Below are positions 21,240 to 32,756 of a stretch of DNA of 64,000 nucleotides, one piece after another. The DNA is from Cylindrotheca closterium (taxonomy: Eukaryota; Bacillariophyta; Bacillariophyceae; Bacillariales; Bacillariaceae). The translations under genes were made by a program, and so were the position numbers. Where the stretch lies: positions 94,184 to 158,183 of the forward strand of contig CAKOGP040001001.1 of the NCBI GenBank assembly GCA_933822405.4, given 5' to 3'. How positions within the stretch are numbered: position 1 is the stretch's first letter; the number at the start of each line of letters is the position of its first letter. The notes under the pieces are model-generated. The model had not been told where the DNA came from. It saw only the letters and a list, made by a program, of their open reading frames with translations, and searched no databases.

Positions 21240-22171
21240 ATTTTATGTATAGCGTGTCCTTTGCAGTTGAGTTTATTGCCTTCACGAGTTTGAAAGTTTT
21301 TTGACGAGTGCATGATGTGGTGGCGGGAAGAAGAAAAAAAGAAGAATAGAAAAATGAGTTGTTGATGTTTTGTGGCCCTCATTTGTTTTGTTGGTGGCGT
21401 GGGTGACGTGGCGTGGGTGAGGATGAAGTAAGTTGGACTAGTTCGAATCAATAAGATAGCACGTACGCACTTTCAGACTGATTTTGTGTAGCCGACATGA
21501 AGAGAGACTGTCGTGGTATCACTATACCGGTGCTCTCATTTGTTCGAGAGTATTGGCTTTTCCAGAACTTGTATTGTGGTGGGCATGGCTGTACCACATA
21601 GCATCACGAAATGAGATACCCCTGCTGCCAAATACCGGACGACAGACATACACGTGTTCATCAAAATTCAAAATGACTGCACAAATTGAAAATGATGCGC
21701 CACACTCCTCTAGAATGGCAATCATGAAAGTTGGAAGATAATTACACCAACGATTGTATTAAGAAAATGAAATGCTTGGAAGACAACGAAAATTAAGACG
21801 TTCCAACTGTTAAAAAGAAACAATAAGGCCTACCGCGACGAATCCATCGAAGGCCGCAACACCATATTGTTTTGTGTGGTATTCGATGACAGATTTGACG
21901 TTGCAAAGCTGTTGTTGGGCACAGCACGGAGGGGCAGATCCCAACAGTTCCAGTAATCATTGGAACACATACAACTTGATTGGTGCCATTCTATATTATT
22001 TGTGTACGATTCCAACAGGTGAAGTCCCCAACATGTCCGCCAAGAATGGGTAAACACTTCCGATGGGTATACCAATATAGTGGACGTATCTCTGGATAAG
22101 GGCAACTCGCGTGCAATACGTTTGATGAGGTCAATGGTTAACATGAAACGATAATTTTAAGTGACTGGAAA
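21240..22171. other. Intergenic, no gene recognised
   Basis: Promoter side of the SET gene and 3' flank of the amidase gene. Only short unconvincing frames. Confidence 0.5.
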
Positions 22172-24731
22172 TTAGTTGGCAGTAGCCTTTTCGTAGGCAT
22201 CAAGCTTGGCATCAAGAAACTTGTCGGCCAAGAGTCCACGAAGAGAAGATTCACCACAAGATTCGCAAGATTCGGTGACCTTGTTGAAGAAACGAGCGTG
22301 GTGTTCTTCGTAAGACGCAGATTCGCCAGCATACTTGGCAAAGAGATCACGACGTTCGTCTTCCTTCAAGCGACGTTGGTGGGTGGATTTCAAGTTGCGG
22401 CGTCCTGGTGTTTTGGAAGTGGTGCAAGAATAGTCATAAGCAGCACCTGACTTGTCGAACACAAACTTAGGCTAAAAGCGCAAAAGGAGGAGATTAGTTT
22501 CACAGACAGTACCATTGTGTCTTTCGAGGTTCTTTGGACTTACAATACTAGCATGACATCCCCAGTTACCATCGACAACTTGAGTGACAGAGTAGTCGAC
22601 AGAAGTGGTCATGACGGCGATGGTCTCTTCTTCGATCAAATCCCAAGCATCCATCAACCAGTTACGGGTCTTGACGTAAGCGTCGGCCATTGCGGCATCA
22701 ATACTGGCACCTTCAGCAAAAATGTTGGAGGGATCATCCAGCTCGTCAAGGTAGTTGGTATAAGCGAATCCATGGACAACGTATTCGTCGCTTGTCTCCA
22801 ACAGTGGCCAATCTACACCAGTCACTAGCTTTGGCAACGAATCTTCCTTGTGTAGAGTAACTCTGAGCTTGGTGGTCAAACTAGTTTCCATAGCAGTTCC
22901 AGCAAGTTCGGAGTCACCTTGAGCGGCATGGGTATCTCCAACAAGCATCAGACATCCTTCGACTTCACACTTGTAGTACATGGTTCCTCCCTTTCCAATG
23001 CGCCAATCGTCAACATTTCCTCCGAAACGGGATGGAGGAATACTGTTGGCACCGCCTGGAGCGGCATCATCCACATAGTTGATAGTGTTGCTTGGCATAA
23101 CGGCCAAGGTTCCAAGATGAGGACGCAAGGGGACCTTCCAGTCAAGTCCAGCTGGGTCAGGGCTCATGTACACAATACCACCTTCGTCAGTGACCGAAAT
23201 GCCATCAAATCCAGCGGGATAGACAATGGCTTCGTCTTCCATTGGCATACCCTCGTATCCCATGTTGAACTCTTGAGGAACAACAACAGCAGGATTACCA
23301 TCAAAGGTAACGGTGCTTCCATCGGTGATAGTCATGTTGGGGAAACGGTACATGTAGACTGGTTTTCCGTAAAGCATGTTGCCGTCAGCATCTTCAACAA
23401 ACTCGAAAACAGTGATGGCTTCGGTTCCTCCAGCTCGAGTGTAAGGGGTTCCGTCACGCTTTTCACCTGTGGTCAAGTAGTAGTTGCCGGGTTAGAAGAT
23501 TGTCATCCAATGTTAGAAGATTGTCATCCAATGACAAATAACACAAATTGCACAATTCCAAAAGTTCTTACCCAAACGGAATTGATATCCAGCAAACTTC
23601 TGCGAGTTGGTTCCATAAGTCTTTCCCTCAGGGTTGGGGCGGGGGTCCAATTCCAAAATATCAACTTGAAGGATATCTCCAGGCATTGCTCCCTCAATGT
23701 TGACGGGGCCAGTGATCAAGTGGACACCAGATCCAGGTAGCTTGGGTTCATTCTTGTTGAAGGTAGTTTCGTTGGCTTGCCACGCGAAAATTTCTTCAAT
23801 GGCTGGGTCTCCACGGATCATCTTGGCGTACTGGTAACATGGAATACGGATAGTTAGAGAATGATGAAATGTTGAACGTTGATATTTGATGATGATCAAA
23901 CAAACTTACGTCATGTCCAGCATGATGAGTGATGACTTCGACAGTGATGGTCTCTCCAGAACTCATAGTGACAGGAGCATCGGCAGCAGTTGCTGCGGGG
24001 TCAAAGTATCCCCAAACGACAGTGTCAACATTCGCGGCAAGGTAGTGATCGGTTTCGCCAAACTTTTCGGTGGTGGTGGCGCCTGGGGGAACGCCAACCT
24101 CAATCGACAGAGATGGGTTGCATTCGCTGGGAAGATGTCCTCCACCTTGGACCAGTCCGGCAGATGCCAAAAGGGTCAGGGCAGTGGCAGCGGTAGTGTA
24201 TCGGCCAGAAGAAAACATGGTTACGGCAGAAAGTCCAAGGGCAGTTGTCCAAGAGAGAGAACTGGCACTGGATGCTCCTTCAGTTGGGCTATCGACGGTT
24301 GGTGCTGCGACAGTTGGAGATGCAACTGGGGCGTCGGATGCAACGGGGGCGTCTGTTACAGGGTCTAGGGCTTCGCACTTTCCAGATGAGATAGTAAGAA
24401 TGCCGTCTTCTGTTGTTACTGTGGGTTCTTGACTAGCTCCGAGGATCTTTACGTATGGTTCGGCACCTATAATGAAAAATCGATTTTCAATGTGTCAGTA
24501 TTTGATTTGTGCAAGATATGTATCGCTGGTACAGCAATTATATGATAGCTTACCGGCAGCAAGAGTCGTGTACGTCACAGAGGCAGTGAAATCGACGACG
24601 TTTAGTTTTCCTTCCAAGGCGTATTCAGTGTTCAGTCCAGTGATTCCTTCAGTGATAAGCGGGCAAAGAGCGGCAGAGGTGGGTGTAACGAGGGTGGAGG
24701 CGAGTGCAAGAGTAGCAGCAGAGAATTTCAT
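22172..24731 (-). CDS. Secreted formamidase/acetamidase with N-terminal extension (5 exons)
   Basis: Exons on the minus strand are 24731-24554, 24466-23910, 23830-23572, 23466-22544 and 22471-22172. All borders are GT-AG, phases match, and together they encode 738 residues. The catalytic part belongs to the FmdA/AmdA acetamidase/formamidase family, which releases ammonia from short amides. Visible family features are T-H-H-A-G-H-D-Y-A-K-M-I-R-G-D, V-x-L-I-T-G-P-V-x-I-E-G-A-x-P-G-D, R-P-H-L-G-T-L-A-V-M-P, S-R-F-G-G-N-x-D, L-x-V-G-D-T-H-A-A-Q-G-D-S-E-L and the final W-G-C-H-A-S-I-P-K. A signal peptide (MKFSAATLALASTLVTPTSA) leads a roughly 140-residue extension ending in Pro/Thr/Ser/Val-rich repeats. 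A second possible start at 24218 (MFSSGRYTTAATALTLLA) also looks like a signal peptide, so two transcripts or a fusion are possible. Role in amide nitrogen scavenging is inferred. Confidence 0.88.
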
Positions 24732-25921
24732 TGACGTTCGGACTGATATCTTTTGGCAAATCTGTTTGGATTCGTCAAAAGATCGAAAAATGAGGGTACC
24801 GGTTGCACGAGAAATAATGAATCACCCATCCTGGAAGGAGTGATGTCAGAGCTCTTCTTTCTTGGTGGCTCTGGTAGATGATGTACGTAGCTGACAAGAT
24901 CTTCATGGAATGATGTCAGATCTCATATCTTGTGGGCTTGGTAGGTGATGTACATCCACCAAGAACTTCCGGTAGGAATTACGGAACCGCTTCCAGAAAA
25001 AAAAGAGCGTTTGTGTTTCCGCAACCCAACTCTTCCCTTAGCTCTTGAGAAGTTGATTATTGTTTGCATACAGGGAGGGGTGCTTCTCTCAGCAACTGAT
25101 TAGCTCTTCTCCAACTCAGGCTTCTCCCAAGAGCGGATTTGGGTTCGCAATCCAGCTCTTCCCTTCGATTTCAAGAAGTTGTAACCAACGTCACTTTTTG
25201 ACGGCGGTTTTCAACGACAAATTCCGATGTGTTGATAGGTTTGAGGTTCTACGGCTTCCCAGCTTTTGCGTCGCTTCCTTTCGCTATTGAGCAGTTTGAG
25301 CCTAATTGTTGTCATGATGTCAGCTTTCCAATTAGAGTTCTCCACAACAGGAAATATTACCTTTAAGTAATCGAGCGTACCAGTGAATGAGCAGATATTT
25401 TGTGCACTGAATCGAGGAAGCTCCATCGGAATTTACTGTTGTTCGGGACGAAACGTTTTCACGTTGAACAAAGTTTTGAAACTCGGGGATTCAGATCGCG
25501 TTTCCGGATTATGGGGGATCATGTGTACCGAAAGTAAAAAGGAGCGGTTGCTAGCTGATGATGACAGAGTGAACATGGCAGATCGCAGCATAGACGGACG
25601 GTTCAAATAAGTGGGTCCAAACATCAACACATATCAACACCTCAATCAATGACTGGAACAATAAGATGAGTATCCATCAGCAAGGACCATCACGGCGAAG
25701 CAATTATTTTCAAGACGTGCCGATCAAGAAATGAAGTAGTTATGATACGTACCATATCCAACGGCTGCTGGCCAGTCAGTCGTGAGAGAGATTATACTAC
25801 AGCAACCACACTCACCAGCCAAGTTTCTATTGGTGCAACCATCAAATTGCAAGAGTGAAACCTCGTTGAATCACTGTCGTCGAGATTTATGCAATAAGAA
25901 AGGAATAATACCAGTGGAAAG
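24732..25921. other. Intergenic with degenerate direct repeats
   Basis: No gene. Two roughly 65-base related units (each with GATGTCAGA ... GGTAGATGATGTAC-like ends) lie at about 24840-24960. A second pair built on CTCTTCCCTT...AAGTTG lies at about 25028-25180. Confidence 0.45.
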
Positions 25922-27016
25922 ATGCTCACAGGATGGAAAAAGTTTGTCTATCGACAGTCCGCCATGTCCAACTACAACCTTGGTGGTCTCGAGAAATCAT
26001 TGATGACTTGGCGTTTCTGGATTGCCGATCCCTTTGTCGCGTTGAAATCTCAAGGAACGTCAAAACCATTGGAGCCTGGGCTTTTAAAAATTGTCATTTG
26101 CTATCCGCAGTCTTGCTTCACGAGCAGGGACCGCTCGAAAGTATCGGTGACGAGGCATTTTGCTTCTGTAAAAGTCTCTCCAGGGTGATACTTCCATCCG
26201 TATGGGGCCTTTCAAGCCTGCGTGTTCCTCGTCAAAGTTTCTCTAAATGAAAGCCTGAAGACCATCGGGGGTTGCACCTTTGGTTATTGCGGTTTACTGA
26301 CAAATGTTGAACTTCCGAATGGCTTGGAGTGCATTTCATCTGGCACCTTTGTTGGATGCAAATCTCTCTGCACAATATTAATACCAAGTTCAGTGGAACG
26401 AATTGAACGGAAAGCCTTTGCTGGATGTGAGTCTCTAAACACATGTAGTCCATCTTCAGGAAGGGCAAGATGAAGGATTCGCAAGTTGCTATTCGCTGGG
26501 GGGCTTTTCTTTTCACGCTTCGACTTTCTACTATTTCCGCACCGAGCACTGTACATACAATTGGAGCTTCTGCGTTTGCTTGTTCTCCGATTAGAGACAT
26601 CGATCTTAAAGAAAGTTTGGAGTGCATTGGGATGAGGGCCTTCAAAGACTGCAAGCGTTAACTGCTGTTGCATTACCATCTACTTTGGACACCAGTAGCG
26701 TTTAGATACCGCACAACATGTATTTTCTGAAATCCACAGCCTTGGTGAACGTGTCCCTGCCGCCTTCGATCAACGATGCAGCGGGCAATATTTTCATGGT
26801 GGTGGTTTAATGCGAGACAGGGACAGCTAGTGTCCGATACATTCTTTGGAGATCTGGGCAACTGCTTGAGGATTGAGATGACATCTCTTTTTGAGCTGGC
26901 CATATGGAAGACGGAGATATCTAAAGGGGAAATGGAAGGACCAGAATCATCATTCTTTGGCACTTCTCGAGACCAAACTCGATTCCAAGGCTGTGATTGA
27001 AAATGTCAAGTAATGA
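25922..27016 (+). pseudogene. Decayed BspA-like LRR gene, copy 1
   Basis: Frames on the plus strand piece together the same architecture as the intact genes at 45235 and 53584. KKFVYRQ at 25937 matches the shared F-V-Y-K/R-G entry. About six LRR_5 units follow (for example ESLKTIGGCTFGYCGLLTNV and SSVERIERKAFAGCESLN) with at least three frame changes near 25985, 26200 and 26445. A piece equal to SLVNVSLPPS lies near 26730. The central ankyrin-like section is deleted. The terminal domain resumes with SDTFFGDLGNCLRIEMTSLF at 26830 and fades after V-I-E-N-V-K at 27016. This is a pseudogene. Confidence 0.8.
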
Positions 27017-27457
27017 GCCAGGGTTGTATCCGCTGGGAATGCTAAGTTACAACAAACATGACAGTGGATGAATCAACCAATCGTTGCCTGTTATGGAAAC
27101 ACCGCAACGAACTCATCGTCCAAGGACGCCATCATATCTGACATTGTCGAAACCTTGCGAAGCAGAAGTCCCAATGGAGGATTTGCCAAAGGGGTTGCTT
27201 GACAATGGTACGAGATATACATGGAATGCAAGGGACCAAGTCCTCCAAGCACTTCAAGATTTCAACGAAAAGCGGAAAGATAGCTTTGAAAGCTCTCTTC
27301 TTCTCCCCAATTCCAAGGGAGCCATGTCCAGCACGTTCGGAAAAAGGCAAACAGAAACATTGTAGATCTCCATACATTTGTTGCGTACACGAGAAATAAG
27401 ATATGGATGATCTTCTAAGCGTTGTACTTCACAATCATAACACTAGCTGCTTTATCA

Positions 27458-28414
27458 CTAGTAATCAACATGATCTGTAAATGTCTCCACAGTGCCCCCA
27501 TACAACATTCGGCATTGTCCATCCTTGAATTCCTCCCACTCGCAAGGAGCACTGTCGGAATCCGGATTTCGCACTGGTGCTTGAACAGGTGCAGCCGGTG
27601 TTGGACGTGGAGAAGGACGTTGAGTGGGTGTCGGAGTTGGCTTTGAAGTTAGATTTGCTGTCGGCCAAGGAGTTGATCTTTGAGTAGGGCTAGGCGTTGG
27701 TCCTCGAGTAGGACCTTTAGTAGGATAGTGTGTAGGGGCTGGAGTGGGTTCTGGTGTTGGTTCCGGAGTAGTAGGGCTAGGCGTTGGTCCTCGAGTAGGA
27801 CCTTTAGTAGGATAGTGTGTAGGGGCTGGAGTGGGTTCTGGTGTTGGTTCCGGAGTAGCTCTAAGTGTCGGAGTAGCAGTGGGAGCAAGCGTAGGCTTTG
27901 ATGTGACTCGTAGAGTAGGCTTTGGTGTGGGCCCTGGAAGTACCACTACAGGTCTCGGTGTAGGTTCTGGCGTTGGAACAGGTGTGGAATTTTTACTTGG
28001 GATTGGAGTTGCTATTGTGGTCGGAACGTTAGAAGGTTCTCGTGTTGCCGGGGGTATCAGCTTTGCAGCTGGTGCTCTTGATGGCTCAGCTGAGGCTTCA
28101 GGCTTTTCTATTGGATTTGAAATGGTTTCCAGGGATGGTGAAAAGCTGGAGACACTATTCTGTGACGATGACGGAGTGCGAAGAAGACCCGTCGGAGAAC
28201 TCGTTGGGACCAGCACCACCGCAAAGCCAGCCTGTTCTTCTGTCACATTTTGCGATCCAACCGGACTACTGGTGATTTTCCTCTCCACTCCATTTCCGAC
28301 TAGGGCCACCAGTGATACAACAATAGCTGCAACCACAACAAGGAAACTTACACTGATCGCAACGGTCCTTTGTCTTCCTCTGTCTTGTTCGTCTCGTTGC
28401 TGGTGCTGCATCAT
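27458..28414 (-). CDS. Type II membrane protein with long Pro/Thr repeat stalk
   Basis: A 318-residue protein of unknown function. The start at 28414 (MMQHQQRDEQDRGRQRT) is the first ATG in the open frame. A short basic cytoplasmic head is followed by one membrane segment (VAISVSFLVVVAAIVVSLVALV, about residues 18-40), so most of the chain should face outward or the lumen. The stalk, about residues 95-285, is a mucin-like Pro/Thr/Glu repeat (T-P-E-P-T-P-x-P-T), with one 29-residue block duplicated exactly by an 87-base repeat. A small C-terminal Cys pair (APCEWEEFKDGQCRMLYGG) ends the protein. Such stalks are common in diatom cell-surface proteins, where they are heavily glycosylated. The end may be truncated. 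Confidence 0.65.
   Translation of the reverse strand: MMQHQQRDEQDRGRQRTVAISVSFLVVVAAIVVSLVALVGNGVERKITSSPVGSQNVTEEQAGFAVVLVPTSSPTGLLRTPSSSQNSVSSFSPSLETISNPIEKPEASAEPSRAPAAKLIPPATREPSNVPTTIATPIPSKNSTPVPTPEPTPRPVVVLPGPTPKPTLRVTSKPTLAPTATPTLRATPEPTPEPTPAPTHYPTKGPTRGPTPSPTTPEPTPEPTPAPTHYPTKGPTRGPTPSPTQRSTPWPTANLTSKPTPTPTQRPSPRPTPAAPVQAPVRNPDSDSAPCEWEEFKDGQCRMLYGGTVETFTDHVDY
27684..27857. repeat. Two-copy 87-base tandem repeat inside the Pro/Thr gene
   Basis: GTAGGGCTAGGCGTTGGTCC recurs at 27684 and 27771, and the following bases are identical over the unit. The repeat is an exact multiple of three, so it extends the stalk by 29 residues without a frameshift. Confidence 0.85.
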
Positions 28415-28739
28415 ATTGTTGTTACAAGTTTCTCGTTCTGTCACAGTACACGTCTTTTCCAAGTTCGATACGATTGTGTATAATTTTTCTTGTTGGCTGA
28501 CTCAATCTGCATCCTGGCGGCTGATGAGGTCGCTTTCAGCTTTGCATTTTTTTAATGCTGTATATACTGTATTGTTTCCGCAAAGATTCATTTTTCGGAG
28601 TGGAGGAATCTTCTTTAGTCGAATGGATCGTATAGGACGGAGCGATCAGATTAGATTGATTTTATATGATTGCTTCTTCTTCATCCGAACGAGATCGCGC
28701 ACGCCTCGCCGGCCTCGTTTTAATGAATACATTGACTGA

Positions 28740-28860
28740 CTCGACCTACAATTCTTTTTATTTATCGTATACCGTACCGGTACACGTACCGCGGTAATCT
28801 GTATATAATACGCGTACACGTATGCGGTACGGTACCGGTAGGTACTGCATATATATATCT
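28740..28860. repeat. Cluster of GTACCGGTAC-type palindromes
   Basis: A dense group of nested palindromes built on TACCGGTA, ACGCGT and GTACGGTACC lies at 28770-28845, in the spacer between the Pro/Thr gene and the LRR gene at 29019. The left and right halves are partly inverted copies. The rest of the 28415-29018 spacer shows nothing else. Confidence 0.5.
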
Positions 28861-29018
28861 ACTCTCATCTCATCGCTTTCACCATCATCCTTCATCGTTC
28901 ATCCCAAGCTGTATGCATACATCAAAACCGTCCTTGTCTAAACCCCGCGTTCACAGGGAGCGAAAATCTTATAACATAAGACTTCTCTCCGAATAAATTT
29001 GGCTATTGTCCATGTGAA

Positions 29019-30713
29019 ATGAAACTTTCCGAATACCTACATTCAATCCTCAAGACGCAACACCAGACAAGGGTCAACAGTGTTGTTGATGGTGAGGCCG
29101 ATTTCCCAGACAAAGTAATCTCAGGAAGACAGAAACAGTTTGTCTACCGAGGGCAATCTCATGATAGCATACCTTCAGATGTTATCCACGCCACGGTTCA
29201 TCCTTGGACACGCAAAATCAAAAGGTTAGCCTTTCAGAACACTTCCGAATCCCTGCAGAGTATGGTGATACCATCGAGGGTCAAGATAATTGAGCTTGAA
29301 GCCTTCAGAGGGTGCGCTTCTCTCGTCGACTTACAACTTAGTCGAGGTCTAGAGCGCATACAGTGTGATGCATTTCACTCTTGTATTTCACTCATCGGAA
29401 GAGAACTTGGGGGTGTCCAGACGCTATCGATACCGGCGACAGTGGAGACAATTGGCTGCTTTGCTTTCGCTGACTGTAAATCTCTTGTCAATGTACAATT
29501 TCAAGGAGGTCCAGAAAGCCTAGACAAGGGCGTGTTTTGTAACTGCGCGTCACTGGTTTACGTCAAACTCCCTTTGCGGCTCAAACTGATTCACTCTCGT
29601 GTTTTCTTTGGGTGCGTCTCTCTCACCGACATTGAGGTGCCACAAAGCCTGGAATCAATTGGCACTAGTGCTTTTGAAGATTGCATTTCTCTTACGAATA
29701 TGTCATTCCCGAAAGAATTGCGAACAATTGGGGAATGCAGTTTCTGTGGATGTATTTCTCTGGTGGAAGTGGAATTCCAAGAGGGACTCACGACCATTTA
29801 TAGTGAAGCCTTTTTTCTATGCACATCATTGAGTGCCGTGGCATTTCCATCGACGATTTACGAGCTATTCTTCAGGGTATTTGCAAACTGCACAAGTCTG
29901 CTTGGTGCCGAGTTTCCACTGAACAGAACGGTTTCTGCAACGCGGTCTCGGTTCTACCCCATGTATTCCGAGAATTTGTTTTCCGGTTGCAAGTCCTTGG
30001 TAAATCTATCTCTTCCATCTTATGTTGTTGACGAGACAGATGCTTTTCCTGTATGCGATCTGCTACAAGACTACGGTGTGGGTGTAAAGAATAGATATGC
30101 CCATTTACCGGTACATGAGGCGTGCTACAACTCTTCGAGTGCGAACCAATCGATTCATCGGAGATCGTGGTAGATGATTTCGGTTTGACTCCCTTTCATA
30201 TTGTCGCTACTTCAGCAAATCCAAGGGTTGAAATCTTGCCAGCGCGATAACAGTGGAAAGACCATGTTGGATTATTTGTTGATGTATACACCGAGCAAGG
30301 TCGTTCCTTTGATCCAGATGGTACTTCAAAAGTCAGTTTTAGATAGAATGTCTGAATGGGATATTGAAGCCAAGTGGGACTCAATCTTGTCGCAAGGTTT
30401 GGAATCGATGCCACGAGACGGCGGTGGGATAGGGGCCGTCGGTAGGCGAAGTTACGTATATGCTTGCTTTTTTGCGAAATTGGGGCAATGTATGAGGACT
30501 AAGATGACATCACTCTTGGAGCCAGTACTATGGAAGTTCAGATTGCGTACTTTCCAGAACGGCAAGGCTGACAGTGACAGTGACAATGACTTTCGACAGC
30601 AGTGCCGCTTGCAGAACGGAGCTGGAGTAGTGCTTGAGAACGTCGCCGAGTACTTGTGGATTCATGAAACACTGTCTGGCACTCATTGTCCTCTTTCCCA
30701 TTGTGTTCTTTGA
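29019..30713 (+). pseudogene. Disrupted BspA-like LRR gene, copy 2
   Basis: The first 384 codons are open and well preserved. They have the entry motif FVYRGQSHDSIPSDVIHATV, about ten LRR_5 units of roughly 23 residues (pattern L-x-x-I-x-x-x-A-F-x-x-C-x-S-L) and the HEACYNSS junction. The frame then hits a stop at 30173. DNA just beyond still encodes DDFGLTPFHIVATSANPR in another frame, ending at a stop near 30246. The original frame returns with DNSGKTMLDYLLMY and the terminal domain to 30713. Two small deletions relative to the intact copies explain this. Either the gene is a recent pseudogene or the assembly has errors; if transcribed it would make a bare LRR protein. Confidence 0.75.
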
Positions 30714-31018
30714 CAGTTCGTGAACGATGAAACCAAGTACCGGGAATATCCAACAAGTCTCGACAGAACCAAGCAGGACCATGTGTATGTTCAACTACCA
30801 CGCAGCATCATACTGAGCTCGACATCAAAAGAACATTGGCTACTGTATGTCTCTCATTGGTAACAATAATCCTATCAAATGCTAATTTATAGTCTATTCG
30901 GACTACAAATCACCTTCCAAACTCCGCTATAACGACGACCTCCGAGCGTCACAATATAATCTGTCTTTTCAAGTCTCTTGGCGAGGAAAAGAAAAACAAT
31001 GGAAAGAATAATATGTGA

Positions 31019-31880
31019 TCATATCATAGACAGACGTCGGCGTTGGCGTTGGCGTCGGCGCCGTTCGATTCGCTCCTTTAGTCGTATTAGTTCCAAATCG
31101 TCCATCCTTGATAGCAACATGTCATATCTTGTATTCGCTACATCCAAACGATGCTCCAGCCGTCTGAGCTCGTCATTTTGCTTGCCAACCTTGCTCTTTG
31201 TATTCTCTTCCGATACGGCTGTGATGGGGGGCGGGGTAATACTGTCGAAACGGATGATCGTAGAAGAGTAAACGAATGGATTAACACGTTACTGTTTTGG
31301 ATCAACATGCTCTCAACATCATAACATTGCTTACATCTTATCTGTGTTGGGTATCGCTTCATCCTTTCCAATTATCTGAGGGCTAGCATCATCTCTTAGG
31401 GGGACGTTTCGGATACTAAAACATGGAATTGTTTTTTAAATACTGACGTTTTAGAAGGACAATGACATAGTGCTCATAAGAAGCCACAGGAGCAACATCA
31501 TATTTCACTTACAGATTAAGTCGATCAAAAGAGGAGATACGGATCGGGCCACCAGACCGACGGTGTGGAGATCTTGTTTCTTCAAAGGAATCTACAGATA
31601 TCGAATATCGATCCGAAGCGTCCCAGTCTGGTTGGACAGGAAGACCATTGCGACAGGCTGGATGGTCTCCCAGAATCATAGGCAGTTCAACGACATCAAT
31701 TTCACAGAATGAGACGCGGCGCTTTGGTTCATACACATCTTTCGAATCTTCAGCGGAGATCGAATGCAAGGATCTGGATGATGATGACAATGACGAGCGT
31801 CGTGGCTTTTTCCTAAGATCGGGGCGAAACTTTGTAGTTAGGCTTAGTTGCATGGTTTTGAATTTTGTGTGAGTGTGCAT
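31019..31880 (-). CDS. Diatom-type GDxP-motif protein with C-terminal coiled coil (3 exons)
   Basis: I assembled this gene by splice signals: exons 31880-31513, 31415-31335 and 31241-31019, 223 residues, phases 2 and 2 consistent at both joins. Each exon is too short to stand out alone. Exon 1 encodes a basic Ser-rich head and RRVSFCEIDVVELPMILGDH, followed by P-A-C-R-N-G-L-P-V-Q-P-D-W. This matches the V-x-F-x-x-V-x-x-x-E-x-P-x-x-L-G-D-N-P...G-x-P-x-x-x-x-W motif I know from many uncharacterised diatom proteins. Exon 3 encodes a coiled coil (KQNDELRRLEHRLDVANTRY) and a very basic end of R/Q repeats. No catalytic domain is visible, and the function is unknown. An alternative start is the ATG at 31853. 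Confidence 0.75.
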
Positions 31881-32756
31881 GGTGCTTGCTTTGTGAGACT
31901 CACTCTAAATAAATGCAGCGAAAAGAGGGAGACATGTTCGACACTTCTTATCTACGATCCCATTTCTGCATTACCCAGTATTGTAACCCTTTTTTTTCTT
32001 GTATCGCTATTCATAGGCACGATCAACTAGTTCGTAACTCTGTGTCTTTCCCTTGAATTTCGTGAGTAACAACTCTGAACTCGGTGTCTTTCCATTGAAT
32101 TTCGTGGGTGACCGGGGAGATTTCTCGTTTTCGAGGAATTGTTCCAGAGCAGAAGAAATTCATAGCGGAGGAGAAAAGAATATTGTGAGTATAGAACCGT
32201 CGCATGTTATACCGGTACATATATAATGTGGTCGATCCATTTTCCTCTCGGATTTTTATTTTCCCTTGAGATTGAATTTGGTGATATACAGAAGATTGAT
32301 TCTTCACATTGATTGAAAACAAAGCGCGATGACGATGAGATCAGAAGAAAACGAGCGACCCCATTTATTACGACAACCATACCGCGGTAGATCTTGGAAG
32401 CGGGTAAATATATCAAAAAGACCGGTCCTTATATCAAAACGGATTTGGGATGTGATACGGAATATTAGCATCCAATATAAGGGATGTGATACGGAATATT
32501 GGCATCCAATATGTCGTGCAGCAGCGGGTTCACATCGAAATCCAGAAGATTAGTCAAGAATGAAAAAGAAACAATACGCGATGACCAGAACAGAAGACAA
32601 TATGAAGTGGCAGATTTATTTTTTATCAATACCATTAAAAAATCGTCTTCTGCTCAAGAAAAAATGAGCCATTGATCCCAACTATTTTTTCCAGTTCCAA
32701 CACAAAACCATATAAACGGAGAGCGTGGAAAGAAAACAATTGACCAAAGTAATAGA
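31881..32756. other. Divergent spacer with two short tandem duplications
   Basis: A roughly 40-base unit (core GTGTCTTTCC...TTGAATTTCGTG) is repeated at about 32034-32113. A roughly 32-base unit starting GGATGTGATACGGAATATT occurs twice at about 32447-32512. No gene recognised. Confidence 0.55.
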
